A stretch of 64,000 nucleotides of DNA from Ahaetulla prasina. Its lineage: Eukaryota; Chordata; Lepidosauria; Squamata; Colubridae. Positions within the stretch are counted from its first letter, which is position 1, and each line of letters begins with the position of its first letter. Positions 46,087-55,780 of the stretch are shown here, in pieces. The DNA lies in the NCBI RefSeq assembly GCF_028640845.1, contig NC_080540.1, forward strand, positions 258,960,958 to 259,024,957, read 5' to 3'. The notes below the pieces were generated by a model that searched no databases, was not told the DNA's origin, and saw only the letters and a list, made by a program, of their open reading frames with translations. The position numbers and the translations under genes are program-made.

Positions 46087-46715
46087 CCTCTTTTGCACTC
46101 CGGACGAAACGCTCTGCAAGGCCGTTCGTCGCAGGGTGGAAAGGCGCCGAGAGGACATGCCGGATGCCCTCTTCCGCCAAGTACCTCTCAAAAAGGGTCA
46201 CCGTGAACTGTGGCCCATTGTCTGAAACGAGTGTGTCTGGTAACCCGTGTGTTACAAAAAGGTGCCGCAGGACTGAAATTACAGCCTCTGCGGTCATAGA
46301 TTTCATTAGAATGATTTCTAGCCATTTGGAAAATGCGTCTACCACCACTAAGAATGTTTGGCCGTGGAAAGGGCCGGCAAAGTCGATATGGATTCGGGAC
46401 CATGGGCCCTGGGGTTTCTCCCACTCTCGGATTGGGGCCGTTGGTGGTAGTGGTCTGGTTTCCTGGCATGCTTGGCATTTCCCAACCCTATCGCTAATCT
46501 CCATGTCCATCAAGGGCCACCACACATAGCTCCTGGCTAAACCCTTCATTCTCACGATTCCAGGATGGCCTTCGTGCAGAAGTTCCAGAACCTTTTTTCG
46601 CAATTTCTCTGGGACCACCACTCTATCCCCCCAGAGCAAACACCCCCCTTGCACCGACAATTCCCCGCGCTTTTTTACATATTCCCTAAAACGCTCACCC
46701 GGCGCAGCGGGCCAT
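46087..46715 (-). repeat. Tandem duplication, copy 1 (intact frame)
   Basis: 629 bp from CCTCTTTTGCACTCC to GCGGGCCAT, covering integrase zinc finger to catalytic E. In frame with the rest of pol. Its neighbour 46716-47339 is the same segment. Boundaries share CCTCTT(T)TGCAC microhomology. Confidence 0.93.
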
Positions 46716-47339
46716 CCTCTTTTGCACTCCGGACGAAACGCTCTGCAAGGCCGTTCGTCGCAGGGTGGAAAGGCGCCGAGAGGACATGCGGATGCCCTCT
46801 TCCGCCAAGTACCTCTCAAAAGGGTCACCGTGAACTGTGGCCCATTGTCTGAAACAGTGTGTCTGGTAACCCGTGTGTTACAAAAGGTGCCGCAGGACTG
46901 AAATTACAGCCTCTGCGGTCATGGATTTCATTAGAATGATTTCCAGCCATTTGGAAAATCGTCTACCACCACTAAGAATGTTTGGCCGTGGAAAGGGCCG
47001 GCAAAGTCGATATGGATTCGGGACCATGGGCCCTGGGATTTCTCCCACTCTCGGATTGGGGCCGTTGGTGGTAGTGGTCTGGTTTCCTGGCATGCTTGGC
47101 ATTTCCCAACCCTATCGCTAATCTCCATGTCCATCAAGGGCCACCACACATAGCTCCTGGCTAAACCCTTCATTCTCACGATTCCAGGATGGCCTTCGTG
47201 CAGAAGTTCCAGAACCTTTTTTCGCAATTTCTCTGGGATCACCACTCTATCCCCCCAGAGCAAACACTCCCCTTGCACCGACAATTCCCCGCGCTTTTTT
47301 ACATATTCCCTAAAACGCTCACCCGGCGCAGCGGGCCAT
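46716..47339 (-). repeat. Tandem duplication, copy 2 (frameshifted)
   Basis: 624 bp. Relative to copy 1 I count five single-base deletions (near 46786, 46817, 46852, 46883 and 46961) and five substitutions. Two of the deletions are in A runs. The deletions destroy the integrase frame. Confidence 0.92.
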
Positions 47340-49178
47340 CCTCTTTGCACCCAACCCATTACAGTCCTTAATGTAATGTCCTTGTAAGAAGCCCGAGCCA
47401 CCTCCTTGGAAGTGACTGGACCAGAGTCCAAAGAGTCAATTAACAAGACGGGTGTGCCCGGAGTGGGGTCTTCGATAGTCGCTGGTAAAGGGCATCTGCT
47501 CAAGGCGTCTGCATGCCCTAACTCCTTTCCTGGCCGATGTAGCAGTTTGTAAGAATATGCAGCCAGAAAGATAGTCCATCGGGTTAATCTGGGCGAAAGT
47601 GCCACGGGCGTTGGGCGGTCGCCCGCCAGCAACCCTAGTAGGGGTCTATGGTCTGTGACGATTTCGAAGTCGCGACCGAAAACATATTCATGGAACTTCT
47701 TTACCCCGGAGACTATGGCCAAGGCTTCCCTATCCAACTGGCTATAGTTCCTTTCAGCTGAGGACATTGTTCGGGAGTAAAACGCTATAGGGGCTTCTGT
47801 GCCATTTGGCAGCCTGTGGCTGAGCACAGCCCCCACCCCGTAGGGGGATGCATCGCAAACTAGCACCAATGGTAGTGTGCTATTGTATTGGATCAATAGG
47901 CTATCACTAGACAGGAGGTTTTTTATTGCTTCAAATGCTCTAGCTTCCGCCTTTCCCCAAGACCATGCAGCATTTTTTCCTAGTAATTTGTGTAGCGGCT
48001 CGGCTATGGTAGCCTTATTTTTTAAAAAAACCGCGTAAAAATTTACCAGACCCAAAAACGCCTGCAACTCTGTTTTGTTTTGGGGTGCTGGGGCCTTTCT
48101 GATTGCCCTAACCTTGCTCTCAGTGGGGTGGATCCCCTCCCTGTCTATCCGGTAGCCCAGGAATTCTACGGATCCTACCCCGATCTGGCACTTGTTTAAT
48201 TTGACTTTTAAACCGGCGGACCGGAAAATACTCAAAACTTTTCTCAGTCGCACCCCTAGTTCCTCCATATTATCGGCGGATACCAGTACATCATCAAAGT
48301 ACGGTACCACCCCGGGGAGCCCCTGCAGAAGCCGCTCCATTAAATTTTGAAATAATCCTGGTGCCACACTGACCCCAAACTGTAACCTGGTGCATTTGAA
48401 AGCACCCCTGTGCGTTACGATTGTTTGTGCCTCGGCCGTGCTGCTATCTACGGGCAACTGTTGATAGGCTTGGGCCAAATCTAGTTTGGCAAAAACCTGC
48501 CCTTGCCCTAGCGAGTGCAGCAAGTGTTGCACCACTGGGACGGGGTAAGCGCTTTTTTGCAAAGCTTTGTTTAGCGTCGCCTTGTAATCGGCGCAAATCC
48601 TAACTGACCCATCTGGTTTCACTGGGGTGACTATCGGCGTCTCCCACTTCGCATGGTCGACTGGCACTAGTATCCCCTGGCTTACTAGTTTGTCCAGTTC
48701 CCGGTCAATCTTGGGCTTCAGGGCGAAGGGAACCCTCCTAGCCTTTAAACGGATAGGGGCAACTTGAGGGTCTAGGTTGAAGGAGATAGGGGTCCCCTTG
48801 TACTTGCCCAGGCAGTCTTTGAAAACGTCCTCGAACTCCTTCATGAGTTCGTCCTTTAGGTCGACTTCATTTCGGAAGACTCCGGTCACTCCCATGCCCA
48901 ATGCCTGGAACCAGTCTAGTCCCAACAAACTCGGCAGAGTCCCATCGACGATGGTGATGGGCAGAGTTTTTTCGAACTGTCCATACTTGACGTGGACGGT
49001 CGTCGCCCCTCGGACAGGGATCCTGTTCCCTTGATAGTCCTGCACTCGTAGCTTCTGTGGCCGCAGTTTGCGTTTCGCGATAGCCGGCAAGTTTTTTTCT
49101 AAGTTGCTCCAGGACATGATCGTAATTGAAGATCCAGTGTCCACTTCCATTCGGCACGGCACTCCTTCGATGAGTGTT

Positions 49179-50096
49179 TTAATAAAGATTTTTTTTTTCT
49201 AGGCGTGTTGATGCCTGGCCCACTCTCACGGCGGTCTGATTCAACTTCGCGCCTTTTTTCCCTTGACCAATCCCGGGCCGTTTCGCGGTTCCCGCGCTTT
49301 GATTGGTCGGTTTGAATTTTTGGCGGGAAGGTTGGGGCGCTCGGCAGGCTTTCGCGATGTGCCCTTTTTTTTCACATCGCCGACACGTGGCATCCTTAAA
49401 TTTGCAATGTTGCCGTTGGTGTTGGCCCCCGCAACTCGCGCGTCGCCCGGTCTTCCTCTCTGGCCTCCCGGTGTGGAAGACTTCTTCCTCTTCCTCCTCT
49501 TCCGACTCAGCCTGGACTTCCTCATTGTGGACCGGGGTTGTTTTCGCTGCCGCCCCTGGCGCGACCGGCTTTTGTAGTGTTTCTGCCGCTTGGGTAGACA
49601 TCTCGTGAGCCCTTGCCTCGTCCAGGGCGATTGCGAGCGTTAGGTTGCTTCTGGACAGCAGCCGCCGTCGCAAACGGATGTCCCTGACCCCGCAAATTAG
49701 CTGGTCGAGCAACGCGTCTTCCAAGTCTCGGTACTCACAATGGTTCGCGGCTTTCCTCAGTGCTGCCATGTACACACTGATGGACTCGCCCTCTTGCTGC
49801 ATGCGCTGCCTTAATTCGAACCGTTGAACGAACTTGGAAGGCGTTGGTGCATAGTGGGCTTTCAAAACAGTCTGCAGAGTTTGCCACGGTACCGCCTGTA
49901 CCGGCGTTGGCTCAGAAAGCGATTCCGCGGTGTCGAAAACCTCGGGACCGCAGTGACTCAGGAAGTACGCCCGTTTCCTGTTGTCCGAGACTCCTTGGAG
50001 CTCGTTGGCTTCGAGGAAACACTCGAAGCGAGCCATGTATGACCCCCATTTTTCTTTGGCTGGGTCGAATGGCGCTGGCGGTGTATAGCTGGACAT
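49179..50096 (-). CDS. gag: Mag-type Gag
   Basis: 305 residues. The N-terminal matrix/capsid region contains 'PFDPAKEKWGSYMARFECFL', 'KRAYFLSHCGPEVFDTAESL' and 'LRKAANHCEYRDLEDALLDQ', typical of the Mag lineage. Residues ~195-210 are an acidic EEEEEE stretch. Zinc knuckle C238-X2-C241-X4-H246-X4-C251 is complete. A preceding half-knuckle (CGGQH...C) lacks the expected first cysteine, having R-A-S-C. The start codon follows the primer site by about 55 bases. The last codons cross an A10 run at 49189-49198. It would package the element RNA. The frame is fully open. Confidence 0.92.
   Translation of the reverse strand: MSSYTPPAPFDPAKEKWGSYMARFECFLEANELQGVSDNRKRAYFLSHCGPEVFDTAESLSEPTPVQAVPWQTLQTVLKAHYAPTPSKFVQRFELRQRMQQEGESISVYMAALRKAANHCEYRDLEDALLDQLICGVRDIRLRRRLLSRSNLTLAIALDEARAHEMSTQAAETLQKPVAPGAAAKTTPVHNEEVQAESEEEEEEEVFHTGRPERKTGRRASCGGQHQRQHCKFKDATCRRCEKKGHIAKACRAPQPSRQKFKPTNQSAGTAKRPGIGQGKKGAKLNQTAVRVGQASTRLEKKNLY
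49185..49202 (-). promoter_or_regulatory. A10 run at the gag/pol junction
   Basis: The minus strand has G followed by ten A residues, then TCTTTATTAA. Gag reads through it to TAA; protease lies in the frame one base later. A nine-base run would put gag and pol in one frame. It may be a frameshift site or a homopolymer-length variant. Confidence 0.6.
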
Positions 50097-50152
50097 CGTT
50101 GCTAACCGCCCTTATTTTGCTGGGTTCGTTCCTGGTGCTCTTTTGCCTCGAA

Positions 50153-50170
50153 ATCCCACCTTCGTCGCCA
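50153..50170 (-). other. Primer binding site, tRNA-Ser(GCU)-like
   Basis: The plus strand reads ATCCCACCTTCGTCGCCA, which equals the 3' end (with CCA) of vertebrate tRNA-Ser(GCU) as I recall it; the minus-strand site is its complement, one base from the 5' LTR. Serine priming is reported for Mag elements (family knowledge). Confidence 0.8.
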
Positions 50171-50171
50171 G

Positions 50172-50361
50172 TGTTAGATTCGGGCAATAACGAGGCAGGA
50201 GACCAGATGAGTAACAACAGCTCTTTACTATATGGTGAACCCAGCGGCAGCAAACGGTAAAAACCCCTCCTTATATACAGTTCAGCTGGAGGCTTCAGCC
50301 AATTAGCAACGTGCTATTTCCCGCTCTATTTTCCCTCCAAAACCCTTAAAGATACATTACA
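50172..50361 (-). repeat. Mag-type element 5' LTR
   Basis: 190 bp, same as 45191-45380 apart from one base. It carries an ATTGG/CCAAT motif ('cagccaattagc' on plus) and a TATA box. Confidence 0.95.
50271..50279 (-). promoter_or_regulatory. TATA box of the Mag-type 5' LTR
   Basis: The minus strand reads TGTATATAAGGAGG within the LTR, about 30 bases downstream of a CCAAT-type motif. It is placed to drive the genomic RNA. Confidence 0.7.
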
Positions 50362-50366
50362 CCCTC

Positions 50367-52194
50367 TTTTTAAAAATTCTGTCGATGTTACTTTATAATG
50401 TAATTTCTATTTTGTACTCTCATTTGAGAATCATAATTGTGAGAAGTGATATACAAATATTATTTCACGATCAACAAGAACTATTTCTTGGTGCATGTTT
50501 TCCAAACTTGCAAACAAGATTCATGTCTCTCTCCCAACATCATTAGATAGCAATGTGTGCTGGAGGAATGTAAACTCATTTTACCTCAATATGCTGTATA
50601 TGCAGAAACCAGTTAGGAGCCTAATAAAAACAGTTTCCTGTCTCTTGCAGGTTTCCCCCATATTGTTTTTACCCATTATTCCTGCAAAAGCTTTATATTA
50701 TTTTATATCAAGCATGTGAAGATATTTCAAAGTTTTCTTGTAGGAATTCAGGGAGGATGAGACAGCTTTGTCTTCAGAAAAATATTCCCCCCTGAATACT
50801 ACAGGAAGTCTTTTCACACATTATTCCCTCCCTCCTTCTCCTTTTTCGTCCCAAATATACCCTATCAAATTTTCATTAAATGCGAAGTTCCATTCAGCTC
50901 TTGATGTCAGATCCTGAAAACCTCTCATGTTACCAGTTCACACCTGATTTAAAGGTTTATTACATTAAGCAGAGCCATTTCCTCCATGGGAGATTTGCTA
51001 CTCAGAGATACAGACAGTATCAAAGCTCCATATTACATTTTCTTCCTTCCCTCCTGCAAGCTGATCTCTGCATAATTCAAAGACCGAGCAACATGCATTC
51101 AAAGATGAAATATGTGTATATATGTAGGCTTTTTGTCTCCCCATCCCCCATTGGTCCAAGAAAGCACCAGGTAATAGTTCAAGAACAAAAGAAATGTTGC
51201 CACAATTTATTCTAATGCATGAAGTAGAAAATAGGCTTTCAATAAGAGCTCTTGAACTATAGTAATAACAGACATTCTGAAACTATTACATTGTTTCTTC
51301 CATTTCATAGAAGAAAGGAGAATAATGAACACCTAGAGGTAACGTTCAATTACACATGTACCAGAAAATCAAGTTCCCTGGAATGATGGACTTGTTGAAT
51401 GAATGTTATTTTAAGCGTGAGTGTCGGAGTGGCCATTTCTCACTGTAATTGAAAAACAAAATGAAGCCACTTCCCTGAACAACCAGGGATCCAAGAACAA
51501 TAAAGGTCCCCCAAAGCAAAATGTGGATTCCTGAATTTTTATAACAAAGGTGCTCCATCTTCTCTGTTACGTTTATGAGCTGGTGCTATTGATTGCTTTG
51601 TGAACATCTTGACATAAATCAAACAAGGGCTGAAATATTATACGTACTGAATGTTGCTAATACCTGAAAAGCTGTCACAAAAATTGAATTTGTCCCTGAA
51701 TTTCAATGACTTTATATTTATATCCAGTCTTGAACTGTACTTTTTATCAATATATTCTAAGACATTGTCATCTATAATATATAGCCGAATGTATTATTAT
51801 AGATCAGTTTATTCTAAAGTCCTTAGTTTGGTTATTGCAAGAAACCCACTTTTTCTTAAATTGAACTGGGAAAAATGAGCAAGTCTCTGTACAGGAATTC
51901 AATATTAAAGCATCTTGGGGGCTAAGCCATGATGCTTATTTTTGGCTTAACAATTGTGTAAACATTGGTCTTGTAGCTTAGAAATCATAATCTCTGACTA
52001 AGTGTGTGTTTTATGAATACAGCTGATATTTATTCATTGTTTGCTTAGTAACTGAACTGTGAAGTGCCACTAGTACAATAGCAACAGCATCTGATTTCTA
52101 TCCCGGTAGAGGAAAAAAACCTTTATTAATTTGGATATGTGAACAGAATGTTATTCATGCCAGTATCAATTAATAGAAAGGTTAGATAGAAGAT
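50367..52194. other. No recognisable feature
   Basis: AT-rich DNA. A frame of 111 codons at 50880-51215 has no domain I can name. Confidence 0.45.
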
Positions 52195-52196
52195 AG

Positions 52197-52260
<64 letters not shown>

Positions 52261-52280
52261 CAGACCGACAGACCGACCCA
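52195..52280. repeat. (GATA)n microsatellite
   Basis: About 16 GATA units to 52261, then a short GACC/GACA run. GATA repeats are the Bkm family first described in snakes (established knowledge). Confidence 0.96.
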
Positions 52281-52399
52281 GAAGCTCCTCAAAATGTTGA
52301 TGTGCAGTCAATATCTAAACTGGAACACCACTATCATCCTCTTTATTACAAAGCACAGTTGCTGATCTTTGGCATAAACTCATAGATAAATCAGTTACA

Positions 52400-53520
52400 A
52401 TCAACCCTTGAGGTTGATTACAAGACTCAGTGGTGAAATGCCATCAAACTGGTATCTGCTACACTTGGCTACATGTTCAAGAAGAACAGCAATATATATA
52501 CTCCATGGAAGATGAGGTTAGAAGCCAAGATCAGAGCAGCTCTGACTATCCAATGCCCCAGAGACAGCTAAACAAAGACTTACAGCCCTGGCTACCAAGC
52601 TAAGGAGATACTCTAGAGCAGGGGTGTCCAAACTTGGCAACTTTAAGTCCACAAGTCTTAAAGTTGCCAAGTTTGGACACCCCTGCTCTAGAGAATCAGA
52701 GGCCAAGATAAATTTCTTGGTCCCAAAAGGATCATCCAAGATGTACTTCCAACTGTTTTGCGACAACACAGTAATTGGTACTCGTGCAGGGTGGCTAGGT
52801 ATTCTCTTACTAATTCTTTGTCTATTTTGACTTTCGTAGCTGTTATATCTTATCAAAACCATTGTACTGGACAAAACCCAGAGCATCCAGGAGTACATCA
52901 GTAAGATGGCACTGAAAGGTAAACTGCTGAGACAATGCCTGAGGCAGCAGCATACATGGGAGGAAAATCAAGTAGAGTAAGTGCTATGACAAGACCCTGC
53001 ATGGGATATACCACTGACAAATAGCTGAGGTGTCAGACTCTGGAAAATCCTACCAGTGGCTGGAAAGGACTGGAATGAAATTGCCACATTGGATAGGATC
53101 CAAGGTGCAGACTGCAGAAAGGCCTCAGAGACAGTCCAACTCATACTGGTAGGGTGTAAGATACAGGTAGGAAAAAGCACAGCCCAAGTAAATGGCATTA
53201 TGTACAGAAACATTTGCACAGTGTATGAGCTAAACCTTCCCAAATTCAGGGAGATTTTACAGAAGGTCATGGGGAATAACTGGTTTAGAATCCCATGGGA
53301 CTTCTGGATCCAGGGTGGTACTGACCAATTAACCAGACATTGTGGTAGTAGACAAGAACCAGAAAATAGCAGTGGTGATAGTGGTAAAAGTGCCAAGTGG
53401 TACCAACATTAGGAAGGATGAATATAAAAAGCTGTAAGGAACCAGGGCCTGTAGGAGGAACTAGAGAGGATGTTAGAAAGACACCAGAAATACAAGAAGA
53501 GGCATGGAATACATAAGATT
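52400..53520 (+). pseudogene. Decayed Dong/R4-like LINE ORF remnant
   Basis: A recognisable C-terminal piece at 53335-53440 reads DIVVVDKNQKIAVVIVVKVP then 'SGTNIRKDEYKKL' before stops, with 'NNWFRIPWDFWIQGGTDQL' upstream. This resembles the region after RT in LINEs with a restriction-like endonuclease (family knowledge, moderate certainty). Earlier sequence from ~52430 ('aactggtatctgctacactt') fits an eroded RT C-terminus. It has many stops and shifts. A 67-bp hAT element is inserted at 52619-52685. Confidence 0.55.
52619..52685. mobile_element. Minimal 67-bp hAT hairpin with perfect TSD
   Basis: CAGGGGTGTCCAAACTTGGC and its inverted partner GCCAAGTTTGGACACCCCTG, both extending to 'aactttaag', leave a loop of only a few bases. 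CTCTAGAG is duplicated exactly at 52611-52618 and 52686-52693. There is essentially no interior. Confidence 0.93.
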
Positions 53521-54436
53521 TTAAAGATTTAAAGATACAACTGAAACCCAGAAGAGAAATGTTAATGCTGATTTGAAACTTTCTGCATGAAACAGAAAAA
53601 AAATGAAGTTATGATATATGGGTTTTATGATTAGAAAAAAATAGTAGATAACAGAAAAAAATAAATCTTAGAATAAGAGATCAATTTAAACTTATATTTA
53701 TATCCTTTGTAAAAGACAGTCAGAAATAATTTCTTTGTATTTGCTTTTCTTTTCTTTTTCTGCACTCTTGACTTGGCTTTCTCTTTTTCTTTTTTCTCCT
53801 TCTATCTTAAATGGTTTTAAAAATATAAAATTATCTTTTTAAAAGGAAAAAAAATGGACAATTTTTGATAAGGATGCAAAATAGCTTCATAAAAGATAGA
53901 TGGATAAGTCATTTCATTTTTTAAATCCTGTTAAGTAGTCATTAAACTTACTTTTCTGTACTCTTCATTTGGAAAATGTACAAATGTTGATCAGCTAAAA
54001 CTCTATTTCCTAACTAAGCTAAATGTTTATCTTGAAGTTAACTTCTACCAGTGTGAGTTTATATCCATAATGGCAAAGATATGAGGATTTACAGAGAAAT
54101 TTATTTTGGAGGAATTTCAAAATCCACGTTAACAGTTCCCAATACATTCCCCAAGTGTAGCTATTGTAATTATGCCTCCAAGCCTTCCAGCTAAGGAAGT
54201 TTTAGCTTTATACGCTGAAAATTTAATTCAAGTTGAATCTTCTCCTAAACTGAAAAACCACCAACAGTGCTACGTTTTACCTATTAAGATCTTTTCCCTT
54301 GCTATTGTTTTCAGTAACACTTGTTTATCTGAATGTGCATCTCGAATGAAACTTTTTTCTCTTGACATCAAAAAGCTCTGTGCACCCACTTCTTCAGAAA
54401 GACCCTGCTGGACATGATTGAAATATAGAGTGAAGG
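53521..54436. other. No recognisable feature
   Basis: AT-rich sequence with A- and T-runs. Confidence 0.45.
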
Positions 54437-54444
54437 ATTTTTTT

Positions 54445-54753
54445 CAGGGGTGAAATCCAGCAGGTTCTGACAGGTTCTGGAGAACTGGTAGCGAAAATTT
54501 TGAGTAGTTCGGAGAACTGGTAGCAGAAATTTTGAGTAGTTCAGAGACCCAGCAAATACCACCTCTGGCTGGCCCCAGAGTGGGGTGGGAATGGAGATTT
54601 TTGCAATATCCTTCCCCCGGGGTGGGGAGGGAATGGAGATTTTGCAGTATTCTTCCCCTGCCATGCCTACCAAACCACACCCACCAAGCCGCACCATGCT
54701 CACCAAGCCATGCCCACAGAACTGGTAGTAAAAAAAATTGGATTTCACCACTG
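54445..54753. mobile_element. hAT-like element of the 'gaaccggt' group, perfect TSD
   Basis: 309 bp from CAGGGGTGAAATCCAGCAGG to TTGGATTTCACCACTG. ATTTTTTT is duplicated at 54437-54444 and 54754-54761. The interior matches 31179-31453, including 'ggaatggagattttgcagta'. Confidence 0.88.
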
Positions 54754-54985
54754 ATTTTTTTCCATGTTCTATTACAGGTTTCACATGAAGGATGCATTTT
54801 CTTGCTCTCAGCAAACAAAATTACTAATTTAGGAAGAGTTATTTATTAGCATTTTAAAGTAGTAAATATGTCCTCCATGTAGTCAGTTATCCAATTGACA
54901 GAATAATCAGAAGTGCAAAAATGCTGCACAAGTTGGCTTGTGAATACCTAGATTATCCAAAGCTATACTTAAGGTGCATTTTGGC

Positions 54986-55471
54986 CAGTGTTTCTCAATT
55001 GCAGAACCTTTGACATGTGTGGATTTCAATTCCCAGAATTCCTCAGCCAGCCACACATCATAAAGAGTGTCAAGCCTGAATTTGATTGGGGTGTGGAATT
55101 GTTTGTATCTTTGAGTATTCTGACATGAATTCAGTTTGATACCGTTTGAAGCTGAAGGAGGATAGAGCCTTCAGTCAAAATATCATTCCTAGCTGATATA
55201 TCAAACACATTCCAATAGTTGGTTGACCGGAGGAGGAGGAGAGAAGTTGCCAAGCAACCAGTTCCCACCTTGGTTGGACAATGTGACAGTTTGAGAAATT
55301 GAAACTTATAGTGGGGTGAAAAGCCCGGGAACTTCAGTACTGGCTTTTCACCAGTTAGTGCCAAGATAGTATATCTAAATAAATTTGTTTTTTGAGAAAA
55401 CATAATTCCTTGGAGTTCAATTTGTGGTAGATGCATTACTTGGACCCTGACAAAGACACTGAGAAACACTG
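54986..55471. mobile_element. Longer hAT-like element (CAGTGTTTCTCA ends)
   Basis: 486 bp. CAGTGTTTCTCA at the left and TGAGAAACACTG at the right are perfect inverted copies. Flanks ATTTTGGC and ATTTATAT share only the first four bases. The interior (~350 bp) is unlike the short copies and may include another insertion. No transposase frame. Confidence 0.65.
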
Positions 55472-55549
55472 ATTTATATCAGCCAATGAATTGAAACTCA
55501 GTAGTAAGTGTATATATAATACAAAACCATATTTACCCCAACCATTGTA

Positions 55550-55780
55550 AGAATAACAGAATAACAAAATATCAGAATAAGAGAATTGGAAAGGATCTTG
55601 GAGGTCTTCTAGTTCAACTCTCTGCTCAAGTGGGAAGCCCTATACCATTTCAGACAAATAGTTGTCCAATCTCTTCTTAAAAACCTCCAGTATTGGAGCA
55701 TTCACAACTTCTGGAGGCAAGTCATTCCACTAATTAATTGTTCTAAATGTCAGGACATTTCTCCTTAGTTCTAGGAGGAA
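55550..55780 (-). mobile_element. CR1 LINE 3' end
   Basis: On the plus strand 'aaggatcttggaggtcttct', 'accatttcagacaaatag', 'caatctcttcttaaaaacc', 'ttctggaggcaagtcatt' and 'ggacatttctccttagttct' give the inverted CR1 3' region. 5'-truncated. Confidence 0.85.

Larger units (their letters stand above)
45431..49174 (-). pseudogene. pol: Mag-type Pol, open except for an integrase-region duplication
   Basis: Protease with DTGSS (D at 49139-49141); RT with 'SVAPGLFQNLMERLL' and YFDD at 48290-48301 (YFDD in place of the commoner YLDD); RNase H 'VLVCDASPYGVGAVL' near 47850 and 'IVTDHRPLLGLL'; integrase zinc finger 'HEGHPGI...CQAC' and D-D-E core ('IHIDFAGPF', 'VSDNGPQF', 'GLAERFVRS'). The frame is open from 49162 to 46931, where it fails inside the extra integrase copy (46716-47339), and open again through 46828-45431. 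The C-terminal tail is rich in P, E and R with no chromodomain. It lies in a different frame from gag by one base. Pol would copy the RNA and integrate the DNA. Confidence 0.9.
45191..50361 (-). mobile_element. Mag-type Ty3 retrotransposon, nearly intact
   Basis: 5.2 kb on the minus strand: 190-bp LTRs, primer site, gag, pol and polypurine tract. CCCTC is duplicated at 45186-45190 and 50362-50366. The LTRs differ at one base by my reading (45,25x A versus G in 'cccagcRgcagc'). There is no chromodomain. Short LTRs, a gag with tandem zinc knuckles and serine-tRNA priming fit the Mag clade (family knowledge). Coding sequence is markedly more GC-rich than the flanks. The only obvious defect is a ~625-bp tandem duplication in the integrase region. 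Confidence 0.93.

Noticed and set aside
46041..46852. Plus-strand frames of 95-162 codons
   Set aside because: Antisense shadows of the Mag-type pol in the duplicated segment.
50153..50170. Possible tRNA gene fragment
   Set aside because: Only the 3' 18 bases match, and it sits exactly at a retrotransposon primer site.
52195..52280. GATA array as evidence for the W chromosome (Bkm)
   Set aside because: A single short array is common on autosomes and says nothing about sex linkage.
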